Shown here piece by piece: positions 52,577 to 63,300 of a DNA stretch of 64,000 bases. This DNA comes from Endomychus coccineus. Lineage: Eukaryota > Arthropoda > Insecta > Coleoptera > Endomychidae. The stretch covers positions 198,087,401 through 198,151,400 of the forward strand of contig OY294067.1 of assembly GCA_958510875.1 (NCBI GenBank). Direction: 5' to 3'. The number at the start of each line of letters is the position of its first letter. The stretch's first letter is position 1. Below the pieces are notes generated by a model. It was not told the origin of the DNA, searched no databases, and worked only from the letters and a program-made list of their open reading frames with translations. The position numbers and the translations under genes were made by a program.

Positions 52577-53022
52577 ATAACAAAATATTCATTTCAGTAG
52601 AATGCGAGTACACAGATGACTAGTTCACAGACTGCAGATTGGAAAAAACATAGATTTACCAGACCATAGTTGGAGGAATCATAGATCACCAAACCATAGC
52701 CTATCTGTCCATCGATTGATGAACCATAGAGCATAGTCGGGTGCACCATAGATTACCAAACCATAGACCATCGATTGGTGAACCATATACTTCTATGACT
52801 GCGCATGCGCGATTGTGGATGACCTTGGAATGGACAGTTTTCGCTAAAATGAACCTTAGATTTCCTTATGGAGATTTACATGCAAAAAAGGTCGATTTTG
52901 AGGCCAAACCGGTGTAGCACATCTACTGACAGTTTTCGCTAAAATGAACCTTAGATTTCCTTATGGAGATTTACATGCAAAAAAGGTCGATTTTGAGGCC
53001 GAACCGGTGTAGCACATCTACT

Positions 53023-54346
53023 ATTGTGTATGTCTGATCACTCGGTTAGGTACTTCTACGATCCTGTCAAAATCAGGTATCAAATACGTGTTGAATAGGT
53101 ATGAATGTTGAAACACGTATCTGTATATTGAAACACGTGTCTGAATGCTGAAACACGTGTCTTAAACACGTGTCTGAATGCTGAAACACGTGTCTGAATG
53201 CTGAAACACGTGTCTGAATGTTGAAACACGTGTCTGAATGTTGAAACACGTGTCTGAAACACGTGTCTGAATGCTGAAACACGTGTCTGAATGTTGAAAC
53301 ACGTGTATGAAACACGTGTCTGAATGCTGAAACACGTGTCTGAATGTTGAAACACGTGTCTGAATGCTGAAACCCGTGTCTGAATGCTGAAACACGTGTC
53401 TGAATGCTGAAACACGTGTCTGAATGCTGAAACACGTGTCTGAATGCTGAAACACGTGTCTGAATTCTGAAACACGTGTCTGAATGTTGAAACACGTGTC
53501 TGTATGTTGAAACACGTGTCTGAAACACGTGTCTGAATGCTGAATCACGTGTCTGATACACGTGTCTGAATGCTGAATTTCATCTCCGAATGTTGAATCA
53601 CGTGTTGAATCATGCGATAAAACATGTGCATGAATGTATTACAATCATTATGATCATTCACATTTTATTCCTCATCAGCTCATCATAGTTTAGTTATATG
53701 ATTAGTGATTGATTGATGTTGAAATCAATGCTGAAACCCGTGTCTGAATGCTGAAACACGTGTCTGAATGCTGAAACACGTGTCTGAATGCTGAAACACG
53801 TGTCTGAATGCTGAAACACGTGTCTGAATGCTGAAACACGTGTCTGAATGCTGAAACACGTGTCAGAATGTTGAAACACGTGTCAGAATGTTGAAACACG
53901 TGTCTGAATGTTGAAACACGTGTCTGAAACACGTGTCTGAATGCTGAAACACGTGTCTGAATGTTGGAACACGTGTCTGAAACACGTGTCTGAATGCTCA
54001 AACACGTGTCTGAATGTTGAAACACGTGTCTGAATGCTGAAACACGTGTCTGAATGCTGAAACACGTGTTTGAAACACGTGTCTGAATGCTGAAACACGT
54101 GACTGAATGCTGAAACACGTGTCTGAATGTTGAAACACGTGTCTGTATGTTGAAACACGTGTCTGAAACACGTGTCTGAATGCTGAATCACGTGTCTGAT
54201 ACACGTGTCTGAATGCTGAATTTCATCTCTGAATGTTGAATCACGTGTTGAATCATGCGATAAAACATGTGCATGAATGTATTACAATCATTATGATTAT
54301 TCACATTTTATTCCTCATCAGCTCATCATAGTTTAGTTATATGATT
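53023..54346. repeat. CACGTG satellite between C and B's right TIR (~20-bp unit)
   Basis: Target duplication ATTGTG (53,023-53,028) is followed by ~70 bp of B's ATPase upstream DNA. Then come some 45 units of 'tgaatgctgaaacacgtgtc' (53,095-53,570 and 53,725-54,215). Two ~145-bp AT-rich spacers (53,572-53,716; 54,217-54,361) repeat each other, giving a 645-bp higher-order unit. Every unit has a CACGTG palindrome. Related scattered units lie at 40,900-41,060 and 43,690-43,800. Confidence 0.88.
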
Positions 54347-57300
54347 AGTGATTGATTGATGTTTCATTTACATTTAGATATAGTTGCAATATTATTATTA
54401 TTTTATATTCCCCGATTAATATTTGGGTGTAAGCATATTCAACATTTAGTTATAAGAATAATAATTATTGTAAGCATAATTAGTGATTGATTGATGTTTC
54501 AGTTACATTTAGATGTAGCTGCAATATTATTATCGATATCTATCCATATGTAGTTACAATATATTCATTTCTCATTATTAGAATCTAATAGGAATTTATT
54601 TTTCCTTCGATCAGTTTGAATATAAGCACATTCAACACTTAGTTATTGGAATAATATTCATTGTAACTGTTGTGTTGCAGAATGATAAATTTTCGATAAT
54701 GAAATGATCATGTAAACCCGTGAAAAAAAATGTGTTTATCATTATAACTCTCACGCGACTGTTTGTCTACAAGTTTTTACCTAGTATATATATATAAACG
54801 CTTTAACGTATGGAGTTTGTAAAAGTTGAGCTCGTGAAGGAAGATAGTATAGATTGCTAATGGAGATATTTATATTATTATTATTATTGGTATTTTATTC
54901 CTTATCAAACCATCATAGTTCGTAAATGATGATGACGTCACAGGCAGTTGAAGCATGTGCTGAAGAAGTGTCTGAATGTTGATAAAGATCGCTTATGAAG
55001 ATATTACGGCTCTACTCACTACTTCTACTCTTATGAAACATGTGCTTGAATGTCATATACATTATCGCTTAAGAAGTTATTCATATGATTATTTTTATTA
55101 TCCACATCTATTCCTCATCCACTCATCATAGTTCTACCTCTTTAGTGGTTGAGGAAATGAGCTCGATCTCCATAAAACTCCTCCGCATATATGTTTCCCT
55201 GGAACGCTTGATTGAATTTTATAAAAAGCTGTCTGTCCGTCTGTCTGTCTGTTTCTATGAAAAATGTGTGTCTATGAAAACGTTCCATCAGTATATTTTG
55301 CATACCGAAAAAAATTATATTAGCACATCTATATGTTCAAGATGATTGAAATTGTGTTTTGTAATATAGCAATCGAGCTGTACAGACAGTTCGAATAATC
55401 ATCGTGACCCGTGGCACCGCTTCGTCTAGATTCTGTATAGGTAATGGGCTCCAACCCTCCCTCTTGTACGCACCTACTATATACCTCGAATTACCGAATT
55501 CACCGCAAATCTTATTATATAACGTTTACAGCGCTTATAGGGTACTAGGTTAATAATTATTAACAATATTTCCACCACCAGCAGCTAGATTTCGGGTCGT
55601 ATTATGCGATTTACAATCAATACGATTTGAATATATACATACAACATGTTTGATTTGAAATAAAGTATTCTCATTGCGTTTGAAGGTGATCGGTGTAACT
55701 TCCTTATCACTCGAGCTAGTTATCGCTCTACCGCAAAATATGATAGCGGATATTGTTCAACCTGCTACTAACTTAGCATAAACTTATTTGATTCATATCG
55801 GATAATTTATGAAACAAACATGAATGAATTATTACGAAAAATATAATATTATAGCGAATTATGTTTACTTCGGTACTAATATTAGAAGAAACATTTCATA
55901 TATTCGTACTTCTTTCGGATAACTTATGAAACTTCTTCAACATTGAAGGATCGCGTATCATTACGATAATTCTAGGTTGAATACATTGCTCTTGGAGATG
56001 ATTTAGCACAACCTTATCACTCAAGTAAGCACCACCCCCCAATGATGCATTCTCATGATATTATAACGAATCTTGTACTCGCTAGTATTAATCAAGAAAA
56101 ACGCCCTTAGATGATTCAATAGTTATTTCCTGCAAACGCTTCATAATATCGCTATTATGAGAAGCAGCATTTTTTTTTGTAACTACCACATGTTAGATGT
56201 TATGACCCCTTATTGAGGACTTGTGGGGCAGCCGATGTACCGCGACCAATATCATTATAACTCTGAAAAACCCCTTGACTAACGTCATATACAAACAACC
56301 CCACACTTCATTGAAGACTCGCGCGGGGTAGATACCTCGCTGAAGTTCTGCGTGATAGACATCATTATAACCACACACTCTGTATTCCATCTACACACCC
56401 GCCTCGTTGTAGACCGCACCTCGTTGACAGCTTCATTTAAATCCACGCGACTAACATCATGAATAAGCAATCTGTATAACCCCACATTCCATATCTTATT
56501 TGAAGTCCCCCAACTCCATTTTGTATACTGAAAATAATATCAGCATACCCATATGTTCAAGATGATTGAAATCGCATTTTGTAATATAGCAATGGAGTTG
56601 AAATAAGGTACACACAGCTTAAATAAACGTCATGAAAGTACCCATATGTTCGGAATGATTGAAATCGCATTTCGTAATATAGCAATCGAGTTGAAATGAG
56701 GTACAGACAGCATGAATAAACGTCATGAAAGTTTCCTTATAAACATCGCGTTTAAGAAATGCTTATGCAGAAGATATCATTTCCATATTGTATAACATTC
56801 CATCTATGCACCCCATTCCGATGAAGGAGCAGCCGCAGCCCTCCCATGATACCTCGATGAAGACTTGCGTGACAGTCTCTTTCAAAAATCACGTGACTGA
56901 CGACATGTACAAACAACACTATTACAGCTCTTTCAAAACCCTGCGACTGACGCTATGAAGAAGCAGCCTCACATTCCATACCTCGCTGTAGGCCTCCCGC
57001 GACATACACTTCATCCCCACATGTTCAGGCACCCGCATGACTGAGGTCATGTACAAACAGCTACCTGTACATGCACCACATAGACCGCAATATACTCGCA
57101 CTTATCGCTCGGGGAACCGGATACCCGGGGGTTATATCTACAACATAAAAATCACTTGTTCTCAAGTTCTCCATAGCTGAGCGGTTAAGGGGCCGGCTTT
57201 GGAATTTATTTCTCGGGTTCGATTCCCGTGTGTGTGTAGGAAAATATTTCATTTTCAGTAGAAGTGCTTATATACTACATTAAATTGTTCGAGTCCTCCG

Positions 57301-57769
57301 CGGTTAAGCCGTCTAACTCTGGAGTTTATTTCCCGGGTTCGAATTTCGGTGTGTGTAGAATGTGAGTACACAGATGACTAGTTCACAGACTTCAGATTAC
57401 CCGGATCATAGTCAGGGAAGAACCATACACAGATGATTAGTTCACAGACTTCAGATTGTTCAGACCATAGTTAGGGTAGAACCATACACAGATGATTAGT
57501 TCACAGACTTCAGATTGTTCAGACCATAGTTAGTGTAGAACCATAGACAGATGACTAGTTCACAGACTTCGAGAACCATAGACAGATGGCTAGTTCAAAG
57601 ACTTCCAGAACCATAGACTGCCTACCCCCCATCGATATGACTGCGCATGCGCGATTGTGGATGACCTTGGAATGGTCAGTTTTCGCTAAAATGAACCTTA
57701 GATTTCCTTATGGGGATTTACATGCAAAAAAGGTCGATTTTGCTCCCGAACTCTCATAGCACATCTACT
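54347..57769 (-). repeat. Right TIR of element B (uninterrupted)
   Basis: Reverse-complement partner of 27,806-34,316 without the Penelope insertion. It ends CATAGCACATCTACT; the palindrome GCGCATGCGC is at 57,643-57,652. The tRNA-like unit is at 57,165-57,240. Confidence 0.9.
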
Positions 57770-58566
57770 CTCCAAAATATACTTCTATTATATCTGCAAA
57801 ATTTCTGAAAGGAAATTTCCAAAAAAAAAAGAAATTTTTGGACGATGTGAACCAAGTTAACAGTAGATCAACAGTCATGTAATTATTCAGGCAGACAAAA
57901 TAACCACCGTTATCTTATTCACATACTGGATGACATTAAATATCTATAAATTTCGAAACATAACAGATGTCACAAAACCCTAATACTACATTCATGTCTA
58001 CTGTATAACAGCAACGTTGAAATGCTATGTTGAAACTTGCACTGCATATGAAGGTGGAAAGAATGAAAAGGAGAGGTTTGCAAATTACCTATAACAAGAC
58101 GGTGGAAACCAATACTCGAGCACCACTGATAATTCTTTTTAAGGAATCATATAAAACGAATGATATGCACCTAATTGAGAATCCAGGAGAAGGAACCAAA
58201 ATCTCACTATTCAGTACGATCACGATTAGCTCGACGGTTGGTACAAGGATTGCGTTCCCCCGGAACCAAGCTACTAGCGATCAACCAGATTCATAACATA
58301 AGGTTATGAAGTTATGAGTCAAAAAATGAAAAAAAAAATGAAAATAAATGAAAAATAAAACAGCAAATTCGGGTCAAATCGGGTACAGGAGGAAACACAC
58401 AAACAGTATTCCCTCGCTTGCAACAGAACTTTATCCAGGGCAGGTTCTTATTGACGAGTGATCAACCCTAAATATTCCTCTGGAAGACTCCTTCTTCAGG
58501 CGAAAGAAATCTTTATACTATTCTTGAAAACCACCACGGCCCAACACAGGGAAATAAACAAAGGAC
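57770..58566. other. Spacer between element B and the gypsy remnants
   Basis: Only one chance frame of 89 codons; no homology or promoter. Nothing supported. Confidence 0.5.
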
Positions 58567-59830
58567 CTATGAATTGTCGCTTTCACTTCCAGAGTCGATC
58601 CTGTACATAAGGATCGAGATTTTGAACGTGCAATCTCCCTTTTGATTTTCCTGAATCGTTTGATAGTCCATGAGTATTCGAACCAACTCGTCGTTTAATG
58701 AACAAAAAACATACGAATTTGGGTGCTGACTTAGCATTGACAAAATTAACAGCACTAGACAAAATCTTATTAAGACGATATCCTTTTGTCGTTCAGAATA
58801 AACAGTTGAACGTCGCATAGAATCATGAATTCTCCTATTACGTTCGTGAGCTCTGATTAATTTTGATTTAATATCCTTATACATTTCCAGAAATCCGTAC
58901 GTACGTTGCGGAATATTCAAACGAGAAAAATCATTAGAGTCTAGCGACCGTTTATATAGATCACCGGAGAAAACATACTCTCTACCAAAATTCATAGAAT
59001 GCGGAGAATAGCCTGTAGTCTCGTGTTTTGCGGTTCTTATAGCACAAGCTACAGAAGGAAGATTTTCAGTCCATTTGCGTTGGTTATCCTTCACATAGCA
59101 AGAAATCATAGTTTTGAGAACTCTATTCGTACACTCAGTTGGATTAGCTTCAGGATAATAATAAGCTGTGTTCGTGTTCAACAATTTCACTTGATATCTT
59201 TCTGCTAATTTCAAAGATTTCTAACTTCTCATCTGCACACCGTTATCGGATAAGAGAAATCCATAGATAAAGAAGACATGGAAAACATGTTCTTCTAAAA
59301 TTTTAACCAAAGCTTTAGAAGTTGCAGATCTTGATGGAAACACTGATACGAATTTAGAAAAATAGTGGGTTATGACAAGAATATATTTAAATCCTTTGGT
59401 AGATCTAGGCAAAGGACCAATAAAGTCCAAACTTATCATTCGCCATGACCACTTTATGTCAGGACGACGACACATTAAGCCGGCGTGTGCTTTTTGTTTC
59501 ATGCTGAGCACACACTTGACAATGTCGTGCAAAAGACATAACGTCATCTTCCATCTTTGGCCAGGTGGATGTGTTGTGAAGTTTCCAATAGGTTCTGTAG
59601 ATTCCTAAATGACCTTCCTGTACACTATCGTGGTATTCATGAAAAAGTCGAGATCGAAAGTCTTTTGGGACCACCAATTTCCACTTCGAAGTCTCATCAA
59701 ATACTACCACATTAGGAGTACGAACATATTTATACAGATCTTCCTCTTCGAATCTCCACTGAGTGAGATTTTTGGGGTCCTCAGTAATTCTCTTCAGTAA
59801 GTTTATATACCATTTATCTTTCGTATTTCT
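58567..59830 (-). pseudogene. Ty3/gypsy integrase region (broken)
   Basis: From right to left: an H2C2 zinc-binding domain (HDSVQEGHLG, CQVCAQH), then the D,D,E core (DFIGPLPRSTKGFKYILVI, LLSDNGVQ, ECTNRVLK), then a C-terminal region to 58,567. The zinc and core parts lie in different frames around 59,550, and a stop follows the second Asp near 59,221. The integrase inserts the cDNA of an LTR retrotransposon. It is inactive. Confidence 0.85.
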
Positions 59831-60628
59831 AAAATTCTACGTAGGATTTTCTAACGAATCGATAACAAAAACGGAACAAGATAAGCAATCAGGCACAAGA
59901 TTATCTTTGTGGATAATTGATAATTGATTAATTGAATTGTGGAGAGTAAGTTCATCGTATTCGGGGTTTTACACTGGCAGTCTCGAGACAGGGTATTCCA
60001 TTTACCACAGCGAGATCACAACTGTTTCCCGGAAGTTTTTATACTCTTCAATTTCCAGGACTTCATATTCGTCACTCAATCGAATCAATTCGGTTATATT
60101 GAGAAATCTCGAGGTAGGATATATTGCCGGACTTCTGGTCTCAGAATTTTGTATATCCGCAGTTCCTCCGCCGATGAAAAATTGTTACTGTGCCTGCACA
60201 TTGTTCGCAGTTCGACTACAAAATCTTCCAATTTTTCTCGCGGCTCCTGTACTCGTTTGATGATAGCCCCCAGTAAATTGTCCTGATAAGCCGGTGGTAG
60301 GAAATATGATCCAAAATCGTTAACAAACTCGTTCCAAGTATACCAGCCTGTCTTGTTATTGCAGTACCACAGTAGCGCGTGTCCGGTTAGCAATTCGGGT
60401 AGGCAGTATAACGATTCTTGATCCGAGATGTTGTAACAAATTTTCAGTTCTGAAAATCTTCCGAGGAACTCGATTGAGTCTTTCCGACTACCAAAATGTA
60501 AGCCTCATTTGCGAACTTGGTCTAGAAGGGCAGCACGGTCTCTTGTCGGAGCGGGTGGGGGCGCTACTGCTAGAATTTCGGCGGGTTCAGTTTCGCTCGG
60601 GTCTGGGATCATGTTTTTGTCTGTACTC
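59831..60628 (-). pseudogene. Ty3/gypsy gag with zinc knuckle, joined to integrase (internal deletion)
   Basis: ATG 60,628 begins a proline-rich N-terminus. A TGA at ~60,506 interrupts it, and the gag core (LLTGHALLWYCNNKTGW, YILPRDFSI) runs to 60,094. A Cys/His knuckle (CGKWNTLSRDCQC) follows near 60,000 in another frame. Next to it, at ~59,930, the sequence turns into the end of an RNase-H/integrase linker (HKDNLVPDCLS). Protease, RT and RNase H are absent between them, so a deletion of the central pol region is inferred. Confidence 0.75.
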
Positions 60629-61900
60629 ATGTTTTAAACTGGTGAGGCAATTAAGAAATAAGTTTGACGGAATAGTTGACAGAAGCTTAATTACGCTTTT
60701 CCGCCTTTCGCGGGAAAAGATAAGTTTTCCTGTTACACGGAAAAGTAGAAAGGTGTTACCACCGGGATGAGTGGTCCAGGGTCGTATATTTCTCGTTGAA
60801 TGGAATCTCACAGATATGAATTGATTGATTCCTCACCAGTAAAACACAGATGTTCATTTATATACAGTTTATTAAATGGAATGATTGATTTTAGAAAATG
60901 TATGTACAAGAGAAGATAAATATCTACACCTAGCCTAAATGAACAAAAATTTCATAAAATCACGTTAAATAATTAAGTCCTGTATTTGACATAGTCGGGA
61001 TAATTTGCAACAATTGAATAATCGGAAAATCTAGAATATAATTCTAATCAGGATATCTATTCTCGTGATAGAGTTGTCTACATCGAACGAATGGTCTAAA
61101 AAAACTTAGACGCCAATGAGTGTACGTTTGGAACGTTGACCCGCAGTAAGAAACCAGCAGAAATAATTTAATAGTCCGTCAGTATTTGGGACACTGTCGA
61201 CACAGGTGGTTGTATCTATTCCGAATCGTGGAGATGCACGTGTTCGCTAATAATATTCGAGTTCTTTAATGATCGGGTCAATTCCTCAACACAAATAATA
61301 AATTATTTGGTTTTCAGTACTGAAAATCCTGTCGGCTAGCGGTATGTTTCCCTCAACACAAATAATTTCAATGTTATTCGGTTTATGGCAGTCAGTTGAA
61401 ACTGGAGTTAGTTACAATATTTACCTTCAGACTTGGTCAAAGTATATGTGTGGATCCTACGGAGCGCGGACAGAGTTTATAATGAAAACTAAAAATAAAT
61501 TATCAGAAATTAACGGAGTTGAATTAATTAAACCGTCGGTAATAATGCATCTGAATCTTAGCGGCTTAGCGATCGAACGGCTGATTCTTGAATCCCTTTC
61601 GTGTGAAATCCGTTCTCCTTTCATACTGGTTTTGGGTCAAAATAAATAAAACGTCAGAGGTGGCCTCCGATTCTGGCAGTCAGTGATGAATTGAATAAGA
61701 ACTACCTTATCTCCTATTAGCTTCAACTTCTTCTACATGGGATGTACAAAACTTTGATGCGTTAGAATCTCAGCCTCGTCGGTGTTATTTCTTTTCAACC
61801 GAAGAAGTACAGGGAATTATAAGTAACGAGGGCTTTTCGTTATAACGGTGTCTTATCTCAAAATCGAAGTGTTGCAATCGGAGTACCCATCGACCTTATT
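60629..61900. other. Retroelement-derived spacer, no gene called
   Basis: Between the gag-IN fragment and the RT-RNase H fragment. It may hold an LTR or leader: the words 'cctcaacacaaataat' occur twice (61,287 and 61,352). I could not prove LTR ends. Confidence 0.4.
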
Positions 61901-63300
61901 TGCCGATATTGCCTCTAAAATGATATAACCACACTAGTGAATAGTGTTCTGTTATACAAGCAAAACGAACTCCTTCCAGATAATGTCGAAGCTTTTCCAT
62001 GGCTCAAACCACAGCTGAACACTCTCTCTCCGTCGTTGTGTAGTTATGCTCTTGTCTTGTCAAAGACCTTGACAATAAACAAATAACTCTTTCCCCATCA
62101 TCAAGATTTTGGGTCAAGACCGCACCTAATCCATTCCCACTAACGTCTGTCTGTAAGGTAAAAGGTTTTGTGGAATCAGGCCACATGAGAACTGGCGATG
62201 AAACTGAGAACTTTTTAATAGTCTTAAACGCAGCTTCATAATCTGAAGTTCATTTGAACTTAACATTTTCCTTTGTTAATTCGGTTAAAGGATACCAGCC
62301 TGTAATAGTAGTGAAATTAGTAACGAATCTCCTGTACCACGAAGCCATACCAATAAGACTACGAACGTCCTCTACATTCTTCGGTATTGGAATATTCAAA
62401 ATTGCTGAAACTTTCTCTGGGTCACCTTAAGAATCTACAATACACCCTAAGTAACGCAGTTCAGGTTGACAGAGTTTACATTTCTCTCTATTTAGAGTTA
62501 AATCAGCCTGATCAACCTAAAATATCCAGATGTAATTCAAAGGGATGTGTAAAGATAATAGAGTATCATCAAGGTAGGCCAAAACAAAAGGTTCTGAATC
62601 CGCACCTAAAATTTTATCTACTAAACGTTGGAAAGTAGCAGGGCTGTTAGTTAAGTCAAAAGATAATCTACGAAACTGGAATAAGCCTCTGGATGGAACA
62701 GTAAAAGCAGTATACATACTCCCTACTAGATTTAGTCACACCCACTTGAAAATGAGCTACTTTCAAATCGAGTGAAGTTATGAAACTGGCTCCACGAAGC
62801 CTTTCTAATCTAGAAGATACCATCGGGAGAGGATATGCATCCTTCTTTGTGACTTGATTCAATTTTCTGTAGTCCTTGCAAAACTGAAAAGTGTTATATT
62901 TTCTTGGAACTAACACAACAGGTGATGACCGTGAACTCTTAGAAGGCTCAATGATTTTTCTCTCTAACATCTTATTGATGTGCTCATCAATTATTTTCTC
63001 GCGGAAGGGTGACACTGGATGATAACGCTGTTTGATTGGTGGAGAATCAACTTACTTGAATTTCAAGTACAGTAACAGGTGTGAACCCCAAATTATTACA
63101 AAAGCCTCAAATTTATCTTCAATCAGAGAATTCAACAACTCAGTACGTTTTGTATTCATTTCATACTTGTTTTCGATGACACAGCTTCGAAATTGATTAG
63201 GTGAATTTGCAAAATTTCAAGCACTATTTCCAAGATCAGGTATTATTCCAATAGCTAACTGTTGTTTTAACGAAGGGATCACAAGTACATCAATGATTTT
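61901..63300 (-). pseudogene. Ty3/gypsy protease end, reverse transcriptase and RNase H (broken)
   Basis: Right to left: a protease-RT linker, RT with LVPRKYNTFQFCKDYRKLN, DAYPLPM, FITSLDL and catalytic YLDD (AYLDDTLL, ~62,560), then connection and RNase H (FTLQTDVSGNGLGAVLTQ, SLTRQEHNYTTTEREC). The end reads HFDFEIRHRYNEKPS, where the usual continuation toward integrase is lost. At least five stops or frame changes occur (e.g. ~62,725, ~62,430, ~62,250). It may be a second copy of the same family as the gag-IN piece, or its displaced pol. Confidence 0.85.

Larger units (their letters stand above)
40087..53022. mobile_element. Polinton-like element C (inner, 12.9 kb, TSD ATTGTG)
   Basis: It starts AGTAGATGTGCTACACCGG and ends with the reverse complement. 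Flanks ATTGTG at 40,081-40,086 and 53,023-53,028 are identical, the 6-bp duplication typical of Polintons. The sequences joined across it (…gatgttat-ATTGTG-tatgtc…) rebuild the uninterrupted promoter region still seen at 43,825-43,870. Gene content, all plus: RNase-H-like, RING, signal-peptide protein, ATPase, WDD protein, fibre, integrase, PLA2, core, protease, minor capsid, small protein, major capsid. PolB is reduced to a remnant. Confidence 0.95.
52050..53022 (-). repeat. Right TIR of element C with 95-bp terminal duplication
   Basis: The last 95 bp (52,928-53,022) repeat 52,833-52,927 with a single difference, so the terminus AGTAGATG occurs twice. The target duplication abuts the outer copy. 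The palindrome GCGCATGCGC is at 52,801-52,810, 117 nt from the inner copy's end. Confidence 0.93.
27806..57769. mobile_element. Polinton/Maverick element B (outer, with nested insertions)
   Basis: The ends read AGTAGATGTGCTATGAG and its reverse complement, each in a TIR of about 3.4-3.5 kb. Flanking hexamers TTCCAA (27,800-27,805) and CTCCAA (57,770-57,775) agree at five of six positions, so they look like an aged 6-bp target duplication. After removing inner element C (12.9 kb) and the Penelope cluster (~2.9 kb), the element is about 14 kb. Genes, all minus strand: ATPase, WDD-motif protein, fibre-like, integrase stub, PLA2 stub, protease stub, minor capsid, small protein, major capsid. No polymerase is present. 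Confidence 0.85.

Noticed and set aside
53073..54204. Long minus-strand frames with a 20-residue repeat
   Set aside because: They come from the 20-bp satellite: its three frames are all open because the unit has no stop. No start, promoter or domain supports translation.
53095..54215. CRISPR-like regular array
   Set aside because: Units are contiguous with no unique spacers, in eukaryotic DNA and with no cas genes.
58027..58296. 89-codon plus-strand frame
   Set aside because: No domain, promoter or repeat relationship; probability of a chance frame is high.
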